From contig NZ_QLMJ01000003.1 of the NCBI RefSeq assembly GCF_003259845.1, positions 620,001-684,000 of the forward strand: a stretch of DNA of 64,000 bases, given 5' to 3'. The notes under the pieces are model-generated. The model was not told the DNA's origin. It was given only the letters and a program-made list of their open reading frames with translations, and did not search any database. Of this stretch, positions 54,602-63,957 are shown piece by piece (the first letter of the stretch is position 1; each line of letters opens with the position of its first letter). This DNA comes from Actinoplanes lutulentus. GTDB taxonomy: Bacteria > Actinomycetota > Actinomycetes > Mycobacteriales > Micromonosporaceae. The position numbers and the translations under genes were made by a program.

Positions 54602-55297
54602 ATGAACTTCACCGTTGCGCAGATCGCGAAGATGATCGACCACTCCATCCTCCGGCCCGAGTTCACCGTCGAGGACGTGCGCACCGGCTGCGCGATCGCG
54701 GCGAAGTACGACGTCGCCTCGGTCTGCGTACGCCCGAGTGACGTGCCCACCGCGGTGGCGTTGCTGCAGAACACCAACGTGCGGGTCGGCACCGTGATCG
54801 GGTTCCCGCACGGGGACAGCGCGACGCAGATCAAGGTGGCCGAGACCGAGCTCGCCGTCGACCAGGGCGCCACCGAGATCGACATGGTGCTGAACATCGG
54901 CTGGCTGCGCTCCGGCGACATCGTCTCGGTGGAGAACGAGATCCTCTCCGTGGTGAAGGCGGCCGGCGACGCGCACGTCAAGGTCATCCTCGAGACCGCG
55001 TACCTCACCGACGAGCAGAAGCTGGCGGCCTGCTGGGCGGCCGAGCGGGCCGGTGCGGCGTTCGTAAAGACCTCGACCGGTTTCGCCCCGACCGGCGCGA
55101 CCATCGACGACCTCGCGCTGATGCGCTCGGCCGTCTCCACCGCCGTGCAGGTCAAGGCGTCCGGCGGCATCCGCAGCCTGGACACCATGCTGGCGATGGC
55201 CGCGGTCGGTGTGTCCCGGTTCGGGACGTCGTCCACCGCCGAGATCCTCGACGACCTCGCCCGGCGCCAGGTCAATGTTCCGGGCGGGCGAGCTTAA
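54602..55297 (+). CDS. deoC: deoxyribose-phosphate aldolase
   Basis: A 231-residue TIM-barrel class I aldolase that splits 2-deoxyribose 5-phosphate to acetaldehyde and glyceraldehyde 3-phosphate. Schiff-base Lys in FVKTSTGF, the EIDMVLN acid and VKASGGIRS are all present. No SD is seen; a -10-like box ends 6 nt before the ATG, so it is probably leaderless. The last 4 bp overlap the convergent DD-carboxypeptidase. Confidence 0.96.
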   Translation: MNFTVAQIAKMIDHSILRPEFTVEDVRTGCAIAAKYDVASVCVRPSDVPTAVALLQNTNVRVGTVIGFPHGDSATQIKVAETELAVDQGATEIDMVLNIGWLRSGDIVSVENEILSVVKAAGDAHVKVILETAYLTDEQKLAACWAAERAGAAFVKTSTGFAPTGATIDDLALMRSAVSTAVQVKASGGIRSLDTMLAMAAVGVSRFGTSSTAEILDDLARRQVNVPGGRA

Positions 55298-56529
55298 GAA
55301 ATTCTGCTGAGCCGCCACCACGCGGACGGACTTTCCACTGCCTCATCAGTGCGCAGCTCCACGCGTACCGAAGAGGCCTCGACCTGGCCCACGACCAAGC
55401 CGGCGGCGATTGACGGACCCGGCGCCGTCGTCGTGACCGTGACCGGGACCGAAAGTCCTGGCCAGCCCACTACTTTCAGTGGCGCCGCAGGCGACACCGT
55501 GGTGGTGCCGCCCCACGCGGTCGCCACGCGCCCAGCCGGATCGGTGCCGATCAGCTGGTATTCCTTAACGGTCTTGCGGACTGCGGCCAGCAGTTTGCGG
55601 ACGTGCGTGTTGACCTCGGCGAGCTGCTGCGGGGTGTTCGCGCCGGGCTGGTTGAAGACCGCGCCGACGATCGTGAGCGTGCGGCCGCCGACCTTCAGCC
55701 GGGAGGCGAAGACGAGGTTGCCACCGGCCTCGTCGGTGGAGCCGGTCTTGATGCCGAAGACGCCTTCGACGCCGAGCAAGTCGTTGTAGTTGCGGATCGT
55801 CCCGACGACCGGAATGGTCGCCTCACGCAGTTCGACAATCTCCGCGAAGACCGGCATCTTGATCGCGGCGCGGGCGAGATCTACCTGGTCAGCAGCGGTG
55901 CTGACGGTGGTCGGCAGGAAGCCGCTGGGGTCGGTGTACTCAGTTTCGTCCATGCCCAGCGAGTCCGCCGCGGCGTTCATCTTCGCGACGAAGGCCTCCT
56001 CGCTGCCGGCATCCCAGATCGCGAGCTGATGCGCGATGTTGTTTGCCGACGGCAGCATCAGCGCCTCAAGGGCGTCCCGCTCGGTGAGCTGCTCGCCCTC
56101 GACGACGTGCACCAGCGACTGCCCGGTCGCCTTGCGCCCCTCGTAATCCTTCACGTCAGCATCAGAAACGGTCAGCGACGGGCCTTCAGCAGTTCCGGTA
56201 AGCGGATGCTCCTTGAGAATCACATAGGCAGTCATCACTTTAGCGACGCTGCCGATCGGTTCGGCCCCGTCACCGCCTGTACCGCCGAGACGGCCGAGTC
56301 CCTCGACCATGAGCTCTGCGTTACCGGTCGACGGCCACGGCAGGCTGGGTGCCTTGCCGGGAATCGCGAGTTTCGCGGCGATGCTGGTGGTGATCGTCGC
56401 CGCCGGAAGATCCCGGACGAACTGAAAAACCGCGACGAGAGCGACGAGCAGGCTGACTGCCGCGGCTACCGCCGCGATGATCAATCCACGGCGCTTGGGT
56501 ACGGGCGCAGGGGTGCCGTAGACGGTCAT
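55294..56529 (-). CDS. D-alanyl-D-alanine carboxypeptidase (S11)
   Basis: A 411-residue penicillin-binding peptidase with an N-terminal anchor helix (about 16-38). Active-site motifs: SVAK (SxxK), SANN (SxN, in LPSANNIA) and KTGS (in IKTGSTDEAGG). It trims peptidoglycan stem peptides outside the membrane. The C-terminal ~100 residues form a beta-rich domain. It follows 27 bp after the sigma-factor gene on the same strand. Confidence 0.94.
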   Translation of the reverse strand: MTVYGTPAPVPKRRGLIIAAVAAAVSLLVALVAVFQFVRDLPAATITTSIAAKLAIPGKAPSLPWPSTGNAELMVEGLGRLGGTGGDGAEPIGSVAKVMTAYVILKEHPLTGTAEGPSLTVSDADVKDYEGRKATGQSLVHVVEGEQLTERDALEALMLPSANNIAHQLAIWDAGSEEAFVAKMNAAADSLGMDETEYTDPSGFLPTTVSTAADQVDLARAAIKMPVFAEIVELREATIPVVGTIRNYNDLLGVEGVFGIKTGSTDEAGGNLVFASRLKVGGRTLTIVGAVFNQPGANTPQQLAEVNTHVRKLLAAVRKTVKEYQLIGTDPAGRVATAWGGTTTVSPAAPLKVVGWPGLSVPVTVTTTAPGPSIAAGLVVGQVEASSVRVELRTDEAVESPSAWWRLSRIS

Positions 56530-56556
56530 CGGCCCAGTAAAGCCGGGCGGATCAAG

Positions 56557-57111
56557 CTAGAGCCCCGCAACAAGGTATTCCCGCACATGCCCGCGAGCCT
56601 GATGAATCCGCGATTTCACGGTCCCCTCGGGGATACCGAGATGCAACGCGATCTCCTTGTAATCGAGCTGGCAGATGTCGCGCAGAACCATCGGCGCCAC
56701 CAGTTCGGCCCGGCGGCCCTCCAGCTGCTCCAGCGCGTCCAGCAGATCAAGCCGCGACCCGGCGATCACGCTGGTGGTCCGCGCGTCCGGCACATCGACC
56801 GGCGCCTCGGCATGCGACTGCTCGGCGGCGCGGCGCTTCAACGACCGGTAGGTCTGCCGCGAGCCGTTCGCGATGATCACATGCAGCCAGGTGCTGAACT
56901 TCGACCGGCCCTGGAAACTGCCGATGTTGCGCGCGACCTGCAGAAGGACGTCCTGGCAGGCTTCCTCGGCGTCCTGGTAACAGGGTAGGAAACGGGCACA
57001 GCGCCGCAGCACGTTCGGCTGGATCGACGCCAGCAACTCGTTCAGCGCCGATCCATCACCGGCCGCTGCTCGAACCGCGAGCGCTTCCTGCTCCTCTTCG
57101 CGTGTGCCCAT
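56557..57111 (-). CDS. ECF-type RNA polymerase sigma factor
   Basis: A 184-residue sigma-70-family protein: region 2 (YQDAEEACQDVLLQVARNIGSF segment) and region 4 (LRDICQLDYKEIALHLGIPEGTVKSRI segment). I start at ATG 57111, which has GGGGGA 5 nt upstream; ATG 57138 is possible. Divergent from a Ser/Thr kinase and followed by the DD-carboxypeptidase, so cell-wall stress control is a reasonable inference. No anti-sigma gene is adjacent. Confidence 0.93.
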   Translation of the reverse strand: MGTREEEQEALAVRAAAGDGSALNELLASIQPNVLRRCARFLPCYQDAEEACQDVLLQVARNIGSFQGRSKFSTWLHVIIANGSRQTYRSLKRRAAEQSHAEAPVDVPDARTTSVIAGSRLDLLDALEQLEGRRAELVAPMVLRDICQLDYKEIALHLGIPEGTVKSRIHQARGHVREYLVAGL

Positions 57112-57135
57112 GCCATTCCCCCTGATAGACGCGCT

Positions 57136-57142
57136 CATAATA
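57136..57142. promoter_or_regulatory. shared -10 box of divergent sigma and kinase genes
   Basis: CATAAT (57136-57141) for the kinase, with its GTG 6 nt later; the opposite strand reads TATTAT (57142-57137) for the sigma gene. Only one promoter could probably fire at a time. Confidence 0.45.
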
Positions 57143-57147
57143 CGAGC

Positions 57148-58425
57148 GTGTCGCTTCCCACCATGATCGGCCGATATCGCGTCGTGCAGCGCCTCGGCTC
57201 AGGCGCCTTCGCGACAGTGTGGCTTGCCGAGGACGACGTCCTCGACTCGATGGTCGCGATCAAGGTGCTGGCCGACAACTGGGCGCACCACCCGGACGTG
57301 CGTGCCCGGTTCGAGCAGGAGGCCCAGGTTCTGCGCCGGGCCGACTCGGAACGGCTGGTCAGGGTGCATGACTTCGGCGAATTGCCGGATGGGCGGCCGT
57401 ACCAGGTCATGACATATGCGGCCGGCGGGACGCTCGCCGAACGTTTGGAGCAGGGCCCTATGCCGGTGGGCGCGGCTCTGCGTACCGCGACCGATATCGC
57501 ACAGGCCGTCACCGTGCTGCACGAGTCCGGCGTACTGCATCGCGACCTCAAGCCGTCCAATGTGCTCTTCGACACGGTTCGTGGCGCCGAGCGAGTCCTG
57601 GTCGCCGATCTCGGCCTCGCCAAGGAGATCGCGCAGGCTTCGGGCTTCACGGTGGCCGCCGGAACGCCCGGATACATGGCCCCGGAACAGAGCCTGCCCG
57701 GCGGCGGATTGGACGAGCGCGCCGACGTGCACGCGATCGGCGCGATGACCTACCAGATGCTGACCGGGCGGACGCCGGTGCTGCGTGCGCCGGTTGCCCC
57801 GTCGAAACTGCGGCCTGGGATTCCGCGTCAGCTCGACCGGGTGGTGCTGCGCGCGCTCGACGCCGACCGGAACCGCCGCTGGGAGTCCGCGGCCGCCTTC
57901 GCCGCCGCCCTCGACATCTCGGTCCCGAAACGAAAGCGACGATTCGCCCGCCGCGCCGGACGCCTCCTCGGTGCGACGCTCGCTCTGGCCGCCATCGCCG
58001 CCACCGCGGGCGCAACGGTCCCGGACGCAACCCCACCTTCTTGGGTACGCGTAACCGACAGCACCCGCACGATCTCGCTGTCCGTTCCTGAACAGTGGGG
58101 ACGGCAGCTGCACGACAGCGGCTGGGACAGTGTGGATGGACAGCGCCCCGGCTTGCACGTCTCCGCGGATCTGAACGCGGGTGACGCACCGGGCGTGTTC
58201 GCAGGTCTCGGAGCTCCGGAGACGCCCCGCCATGAGGACTGCACGCGCCTGCCCGAACGCCGGGTCGTCGCGGCAGGCCGGGCTGGAGTGGCTCAGCGGT
58301 GGACGGGGTGCGAGGCGGCCTATACCGAGGTGCTGCTGGAGGGCGTCTACATCCAGATCACCCAGGTCGACGGAAAGGACCGCACCGACGAGGTGCTGCG
58401 CACGCTCCGGCTGGGAGTTTCATAG
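57148..58425 (+). CDS. Ser/Thr protein kinase, membrane-anchored
   Basis: A 425-residue receptor-type kinase: G-loop LGSGAFATVW, Lys in VAIKVL, HRDLKPSN and DLG instead of DFG (metal Asp kept), activation-loop GTPGYMAPE. One membrane helix at about 275-297 and a ~125-residue outer domain with two Cys (CTRLP and WTGCEA) that may pair. Divergent from an ECF sigma factor and likely leaderless (GTG). Its 3' end is duplicated downstream. Confidence 0.92.
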   Translation: MSLPTMIGRYRVVQRLGSGAFATVWLAEDDVLDSMVAIKVLADNWAHHPDVRARFEQEAQVLRRADSERLVRVHDFGELPDGRPYQVMTYAAGGTLAERLEQGPMPVGAALRTATDIAQAVTVLHESGVLHRDLKPSNVLFDTVRGAERVLVADLGLAKEIAQASGFTVAAGTPGYMAPEQSLPGGGLDERADVHAIGAMTYQMLTGRTPVLRAPVAPSKLRPGIPRQLDRVVLRALDADRNRRWESAAAFAAALDISVPKRKRRFARRAGRLLGATLALAAIAATAGATVPDATPPSWVRVTDSTRTISLSVPEQWGRQLHDSGWDSVDGQRPGLHVSADLNAGDAPGVFAGLGAPETPRHEDCTRLPERRVVAAGRAGVAQRWTGCEAAYTEVLLEGVYIQITQVDGKDRTDEVLRTLRLGVS

Positions 58426-58449
58426 CGTCCGGGTCTGGGGGTTTCATAG
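58403..58449 (+). repeat. tandem duplication of the kinase 3' end
   Basis: Unit 1 at 58403-58425 ends ctgggagtttcatag (the real TAG); unit 2 at 58426-58449 ends ctgggggtttcatag. The repeat spans the stop; further decayed gcgggtggccggg copies follow to about 58493. Confidence 0.75.
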
Positions 58450-58719
58450 AGGCCGGTTTTGTCGCGGGTGGCCGGGTTTGTAGCGGGTGGCCGACCAGAA
58501 CTGTGGAGTCGGCCGCCCCCGTATTGCGGCCGTTCCCACCAGCACTGGTCGGTCATCCCCCGCGGAAAACCCCATGCTTTCCTCCAGTGCGATGCACCGG
58601 CCCGCCACTTGGTTCTCGGTTCCACGTCACGGATAGATAACGGAGTACCGAGCGCTGATGGCAGCGGCCTGAGCCGCGCCCTCGCAGCTCAGGACTAACT
58701 CACCACGTGCGCGCTTTAC
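58426..58719. other. about 290-bp convergent spacer
   Basis: After the kinase-end repeat (58426-58493) there is no repeat, hairpin with a T-run, or open frame I can support. Confidence 0.5.
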
Positions 58720-59829
58720 TCAGCGCTCGCAACCAACCACTGTGTCGAGTTTGCCGGCGACGCATTCGTCGCCAAGCGATCCGTTGGCACCGCCGTCGAG
58801 CCGGTCCGGGACGTCCGGACGATCGTTGCCCTCAAGCCAGTCATCGCCGGCCCCGCCGTAGATCTTGTCGCGGCCGTCCTCGCCGAACAGCCAGTCGTCG
58901 CCCCCGCCGCCGTACACGATGTCGTTCCCGGTGTACGCCTGGATCACGTTGTTCGCCGCGTTACCGGTGAGCCGATCGTTGCCCCAGCCTCCGGCGATGT
59001 TCTCGACATCGGCGCCGACCGTGTCGTGCTCACCCTTGATGCCGTCGTCACCGGGGGAACCGTCGAGGTCGACGGTGATCGCCTTCTCGTGGCCTCCATA
59101 GTTGACGAAGTCCGTGCCGGTACCACCCAGGAGAACGTCGGCAGCAATGCCGTCGGAGTACACATCCCCGGACAGCGAGTCGTCGCCGGAACCTCCGTCG
59201 AGGTAGTCACGACCCTGATAACCCTCCAGGTCATCGCGACCGGCCTCGCCGTAGATCTTGTCGCTGCCTTCCTCGCCCCACATGAAATCGTTGCCGTCAC
59301 CGCCGTGCAGCACGTCTTTGCCGAACCAGCCGTGGATCGTGTCATGCCCGGCGCCACCGTAGATCGTGTCGTTGCCGAACCGACCGTTGATGTAATCGTT
59401 CCCGGTGCCGCCGTAGAGCCGGTCGCCCAGCGAACCGCCGGTCAGGACGTCTTTACCGGTGCCGCCGTCCGCGGTCATCCGCACGCCGGTCTTGTTGGTG
59501 ATCGAGTCGTTGCGGTCGTACGTGTAGACCCGCAGCCTCGTAGGCGCCTTCGCCAAGGTGCAGCGGACCTTCGTCTTGTCGCCCTTGACCTTCTTGCAGC
59601 CCTTACCGGCCTTGACCGCGACCCGGTCGTCGATCGTGATCGTCCGCCCGGCCCGGGTGACGACGACAGTGTTCTTCGCGCCGGTCGCGGATTTGTACTC
59701 CACCGTCGTCTTGCCCACGACCGAGACGACTCCGGAGGTGGCCGCCTGCGCCGGTGCCGCGAGGACACCCGCCGAGACGGTGGTGAACATGACGACGCCG
59801 ACACGAGTCAGCCAGACAGAACGCGACAT
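58720..59829 (-). CDS. RTX-type calcium-binding repeat protein
   Basis: A 369-residue exported protein: signal peptide (about 1-29), a ~90-residue domain with two Cys, then about ten GGxGxDxLxGG nonapeptide blocks (TGGSLGDRLYGGTGNDYI, YGGAGHDTI, HGGDGNDFM and so on), the hemolysin-type Ca2+ beta-roll. No toxin domain is attached, so it is more likely a surface or matrix protein. ATG 59829 follows GGGGGAGG. Confidence 0.92.
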   Translation of the reverse strand: MSRSVWLTRVGVVMFTTVSAGVLAAPAQAATSGVVSVVGKTTVEYKSATGAKNTVVVTRAGRTITIDDRVAVKAGKGCKKVKGDKTKVRCTLAKAPTRLRVYTYDRNDSITNKTGVRMTADGGTGKDVLTGGSLGDRLYGGTGNDYINGRFGNDTIYGGAGHDTIHGWFGKDVLHGGDGNDFMWGEEGSDKIYGEAGRDDLEGYQGRDYLDGGSGDDSLSGDVYSDGIAADVLLGGTGTDFVNYGGHEKAITVDLDGSPGDDGIKGEHDTVGADVENIAGGWGNDRLTGNAANNVIQAYTGNDIVYGGGGDDWLFGEDGRDKIYGGAGDDWLEGNDRPDVPDRLDGGANGSLGDECVAGKLDTVVGCER

Positions 59830-59905
59830 GGAAGTCCTCCCCCGAGATCCAGCGCCAGGATCATAGAACGGCACCGTTACGACGTCGATAGGAGAAAAGC
59901 CGCGT

Positions 59906-61144
59906 TCAGAGCTTCCGGGCGGTGATCTCCATTCCTGAGGTGCGCAGCCTGTCGACCAGGGCGTCTCCGATTCCCGTTGCCGGGGTCAGGACGCCACCCT
60001 CCGACGGCGGCAGCTTTTCCCTGTCCAGGGCCAGTGCCAGCGCTGACTCGCCGAGCATCACCGCGGTGGCCGCGTATCCCGGGTCGCCCTTGGCCCGGAA
60101 ACGGGACGTGTAGCGCGCCCCGGTGCTCGTCGTGGTGAAGATGTCCATGGTGAAGTGACCCGACTGCTGGCGCTGCTCGCTCGGCCCGGTGCCCGGTTTC
60201 GGAAGGATGCGGTCCAGCACGAACCGGACCGGCGGCACGACGAATCCGACGAACAGCGCGCCGAGCCCGATCTTCGTGCCGTGCGCGATCACTGGAGACA
60301 ACGGCGAGGCGCCGACACTCATCACCTCGCGGTATCGGAACCGCCGGCCGTAGGCCCACTCGCGCAACGCGTTGCTGCGCCGCACCACCCGCGTGTTGTA
60401 GGACGCCATTACGAACGGTGCCAAATGACCACGCAGTGAGGGGTCCACCTCGGAGGCGGTAAGGACCGGCATGTCCTCCTGCCGGCCGAGGTCCGGTTCC
60501 GCCGCGCGGTCCGGACTCAACGAGTACGGGCTGGCGCCGATTTTCCGCAGCGCACGGTCCTTACTCATCACGTCGGCCTGGTAGCGCATCGAGTCGATCG
60601 TGCCGCCACTCACGCCGCCGCGCAGGCTCGTCACCACGAGTGTGGTGTCAGTCAGCTCGCCGGCGTCCTCGGCCGCCACCAGCGAGTGCAGCACGTGCAC
60701 GCCGATGTCGGACGGGATCGAGTCGAATCCGCACGAGTGCACGATCCGCGCCCCGGTACGCCGTGCCGCCTCATGGTTCTCGTTGATGCTGTCCCGGGCG
60801 AACAGCACCTCACCGGTCAGGTCGACGTAATCGGTGCCCGCTTCCGCGCAGGCGTGCGCAAGAATCCGGCCGTATTTCGCATAGGGCCCAGCGGTCGTGA
60901 TGACCACCCGGGTGCGTGCGGCCATAGTGTCCAGCGCGGCCGTGTCGGTGGCGTCAGCAACCACGATCGGCCAGTCCACGTTCAGCCGGGTGCGGACTGC
61001 CTCCAGTTTCTCCGGTGACCGTCCGGCGAGGGCGATCCGTGTGCCCGCGGGTGCGAACCCGGCCAGGTGCCGTGCCACAAGGACACCGACGAAACCCGTG
61101 GCCCCGTAGACGATCACGTCGAACTCGCGCGCTTGATCGCTCAT
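59906..61144 (-). CDS. saccharopine dehydrogenase-like / trans-acting enoyl reductase family
   Basis: A 412-residue Rossmann protein starting FDVIVYGATGFVGVLVARHLAG, the pattern of Rv2449c-like trans-acting enoyl reductases and saccharopine dehydrogenase-like proteins. A conserved CGFDSIPSD follows at about 125-133 and a hydrophobic segment lies near 270-290. A lipid or polyketide partner is possible, but none is adjacent. The start at 61144 has no clear SD. Confidence 0.87.
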   Translation of the reverse strand: MSDQAREFDVIVYGATGFVGVLVARHLAGFAPAGTRIALAGRSPEKLEAVRTRLNVDWPIVVADATDTAALDTMAARTRVVITTAGPYAKYGRILAHACAEAGTDYVDLTGEVLFARDSINENHEAARRTGARIVHSCGFDSIPSDIGVHVLHSLVAAEDAGELTDTTLVVTSLRGGVSGGTIDSMRYQADVMSKDRALRKIGASPYSLSPDRAAEPDLGRQEDMPVLTASEVDPSLRGHLAPFVMASYNTRVVRRSNALREWAYGRRFRYREVMSVGASPLSPVIAHGTKIGLGALFVGFVVPPVRFVLDRILPKPGTGPSEQRQQSGHFTMDIFTTTSTGARYTSRFRAKGDPGYAATAVMLGESALALALDREKLPPSEGGVLTPATGIGDALVDRLRTSGMEITARKL

Positions 61145-61388
61145 GGGTGCCGATTGTGCACCCTTGGTGGAGGGTGCGCAGCACATCAGTTACCTCCTGG
61201 TAGGTGGGTTGGTGAAAATCTGCCGAGTTATCCATACAAGCTCGGATCAAAGGGCTAATTTGGGGGAACAAGTCCATCGGACCGGCATGAAGGCGTAGCG
61301 CTCGTGAAGGCGTGGCACCGCGTGACCGGAGGGTGAGACACCCGTTGGTAGCCCGCATGAGGCGGGCACCGTGGCCGGAACGCCGAAT
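61145..61388. other. spacer between the enoyl-reductase gene and the riboswitch
   Basis: It holds a gcaccct/agggtgc inverted repeat (61158-61177), a direct gaaggcgt repeat (about 61289-61311) and probably the riboswitch promoter. No gene. Confidence 0.4.
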
Positions 61389-62164
<776 letters not shown>

Positions 62165-62196
62165 CGCACGGGACACCTTTCTTATCGCCCGGGACG

Positions 62197-62224
62197 CCGG
62201 GCGTCCCGAATCCGGGACGCCCGG
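62197..62224 (+). terminator. terminator after the Rpf-like gene
   Basis: Perfect 12-bp arms ccgggcgtcccg (62197-62208) and cgggacgcccgg (62213-62224) with a 4-nt loop, 33 bp past the stop. Confidence 0.75.
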
Positions 62225-62268
62225 GATGCTGCCGTGTCTCCAAGCCACGGCGGCGGCATGCCGCCGTG

Positions 62269-62553
62269 TCAGTCCGGCCGGGTGAACTCCGGCTGATCCA
62301 GCACGCGCAGCCACGTGCCGTCGTGTCAGTCCGGCCGGGTGAACTCCGGCTGGTCCAACACACGCAGCCACGTGCCGTCGTGTCAGTCCGGCCGGGTGAA
62401 CTCCGGCTGGTCCAACACACGCAGCCACGTGCCGTCGTGTCAGTCCGGCCGGGTGAACTCCGGCTGGTCCAACACACGCAGCCACGTGCCGTCGTGTCAG
62501 TCCGGCCGGGTGAACTCCGGCTGGTCCAGCACGCGCAGCCACGTGCCGTCAGG
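62269..62553 (-). repeat. five tandem 57-bp copies of the SnoaL-like gene 3' end
   Basis: Units start at 62269, 62326, 62383, 62440 and 62497, each beginning tcagtccggccgggtgaact on the plus strand. The last unit is the real gene end; each copy encodes about 18 residues ending TRPD and a stop. The period is 57 bp (19 codons), so copies stay in frame but each has its own TGA. Confidence 0.9.
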
Positions 62554-62853
62554 CTGTCGCCTGGCGACCTGCGCCCGCGCGCCTGAACCGTCGCTCGGCG
62601 GCGTCGACGTGAGCGCGAGGTCACCGCTGATCAGTGTCGGTAGCGGTGGCTCCGGCTCGAACGCGGGCATGAGTGGCAACAGCTCGGCCCACAGCTTGCG
62701 GATCGCCTCGCGACCACGCGTCTGGCTGCCCGGCGGGTAAGCCATCACGGCATCCTCCTCATAGAGATTCGCGAGCCCGTCGGCGTCCTTCGCATTCGCA
62801 CGCTCGACGAACAGGCTGGTCAGATCTTCAGGTCGGTGCGCTTTCCCGGTCAT
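62497..62853 (-). CDS. SnoaL-like / DUF4440 small protein
   Basis: A 118-residue NTF2-fold protein (LTSLFVERANAKDADGLANLYEEDAVMAYP split as LTSLFVERANAKD and GLANLYEEDAVMAYP; REAIRKLWAELL; GDLALTSTPP). Usually a small-molecule-binding or isomerase-like fold; substrate unknown. ATG 62853 has GAGAGG upstream. It is divergent from a LysR gene. Its 3' end is the source unit of a five-copy tandem repeat. Confidence 0.88.
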   Translation of the reverse strand: MTGKAHRPEDLTSLFVERANAKDADGLANLYEEDAVMAYPPGSQTRGREAIRKLWAELLPLMPAFEPEPPLPTLISGDLALTSTPPSDGSGARAQVARRQPDGTWLRVLDQPEFTRPD

Positions 62854-62899
62854 GGATCCAGCCTCTCGGAGAGGCGGAAACAAGTCCAACGCATAGTTC

Positions 62900-62918
62900 T
62901 TCTGATAACCAGTAGAAT
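62900..62918 (+). promoter_or_regulatory. LysR-type site and -10 box
   Basis: TTCT-N10-AGAA (62900-62917) is a partial dyad of the LysR T-N11-A type. TAGAAT (62913-62918) looks like a -10 box and ends 5 nt before the LysR ATG. Confidence 0.45.
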
Positions 62919-62923
62919 GACTC

Positions 62924-63793
62924 ATGGACTTGCGCCAGCTCGAATACTTCGTGGCCGTCGCCGAGACGGCCAGCTTCACCCGTGCCGCCGAGCGCGTGCA
63001 CATCACCCAGTCCGGGGTGAGCGCCCAGATCAAAGCACTGGAGCACGAGCTCGGAGCACAGCTCTTCGACCGGTCCGCGCGTACCGCGCGCCTCACCGAC
63101 GCGGGTGAGGCGGCGCTCCGGCACGCCCGCGCGACCCTCGACGCGGCCGCCGACATGCGTGACTCGATCGACGACGTGTTCGGCCTGGTCCGCGGCCGGC
63201 TCACGGTCGGGATGGTGATCGGCTGCGAGGTGGCGCCCCTTTTCGATGCGTTCGCAGCGTTCCACTCCGAACACCCCGACATCGAACTCGAACTCGTGGA
63301 GGCGAATTCGGACCAGCTCGTCGCCGGCGTGCGATCCGGCGACCTAGATTTGGCGCTGGCCGGCCTGGCGGGCGAGCCTCCCGAGCACCTCGCGAGTCAC
63401 GTGATCGCGAGCGAGCGGCTCGTCGCACTGGTCCCGGCCGACAACGAGTTAGCAGGTCAAGCGCGTCTCTCGGTCACCGCGCTCTTGGCGTACCCAATAG
63501 TTTGTCTGCCGGTGGGAACCGGCATCCGCAACGTGCTCGACCAAGCTCGCGCCGCACTGGGTGTCGATCTTTCGGTCGCGCTCGCGGCCACCTCGCCGGA
63601 CACGGTCGCCGGCCTGGCGCGCCGCGGCCTCGGCGTGGCGGTGCTCAGCGAGTCGATGGCCGCCGGCTACCCGGATCTCACCGCGATCCCGATCGACGGC
63701 ATCGACATCCCGGCGCTGCTCGCGCTGGTCTGGCAGAACCGCAGCAGCCCGGCCCTGGCCGCTTTCCTGCGGCACTGCAAGGCGGCTTTTTGA
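62924..63793 (+). CDS. LysR-family transcriptional regulator
   Basis: A 289-residue regulator: N-terminal winged HTH (LEYFVAVAETASFTRAAERVHITQSGVSAQIKALE segment), linker helix and a periplasmic-binding-type effector domain (RGRLTVGMV..., LDLALAG). Divergent from the SnoaL-like gene, which it probably controls. Likely leaderless. Effector unknown. Confidence 0.93.
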   Translation: MDLRQLEYFVAVAETASFTRAAERVHITQSGVSAQIKALEHELGAQLFDRSARTARLTDAGEAALRHARATLDAAADMRDSIDDVFGLVRGRLTVGMVIGCEVAPLFDAFAAFHSEHPDIELELVEANSDQLVAGVRSGDLDLALAGLAGEPPEHLASHVIASERLVALVPADNELAGQARLSVTALLAYPIVCLPVGTGIRNVLDQARAALGVDLSVALAATSPDTVAGLARRGLGVAVLSESMAAGYPDLTAIPIDGIDIPALLALVWQNRSSPALAAFLRHCKAAF

Positions 63794-63881
63794 AAACTGG
63801 ATCAAGTCAAGAAAAGCGTCACCAGAGATGACGCAGGCGCCCTCCCGGGAAGTCCGGCAAGACGCCTGAGCAGGTGAAACG

Positions 63882-63957
63882 TGGTGCCCCCGGTAGGAAT
63901 CGAACCTACGACACACGGTTTAGGAAACCGATGCTCTATCCCCTGAGCTACGAGGGC
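63882..63957 (-). tRNA. tRNA-Arg, anticodon CCU
   Basis: On the minus strand a full cloverleaf runs from GCCCTCG through TAGCTCAGGGGAT, anticodon stem cggttt-CCT-aaaccg, and the T-loop GTTCGAATC to CGGGGGC, A and an encoded CCA. The acceptor arm has seven pairs (one G-U). It reads the rare AGG codon. Confidence 0.95.

Noticed and set aside
62269..62553. Possible CRISPR array at the 57-bp repeat.
   Set aside because: Units are contiguous with no unique spacers and contain gene sequence; no cas genes nearby.
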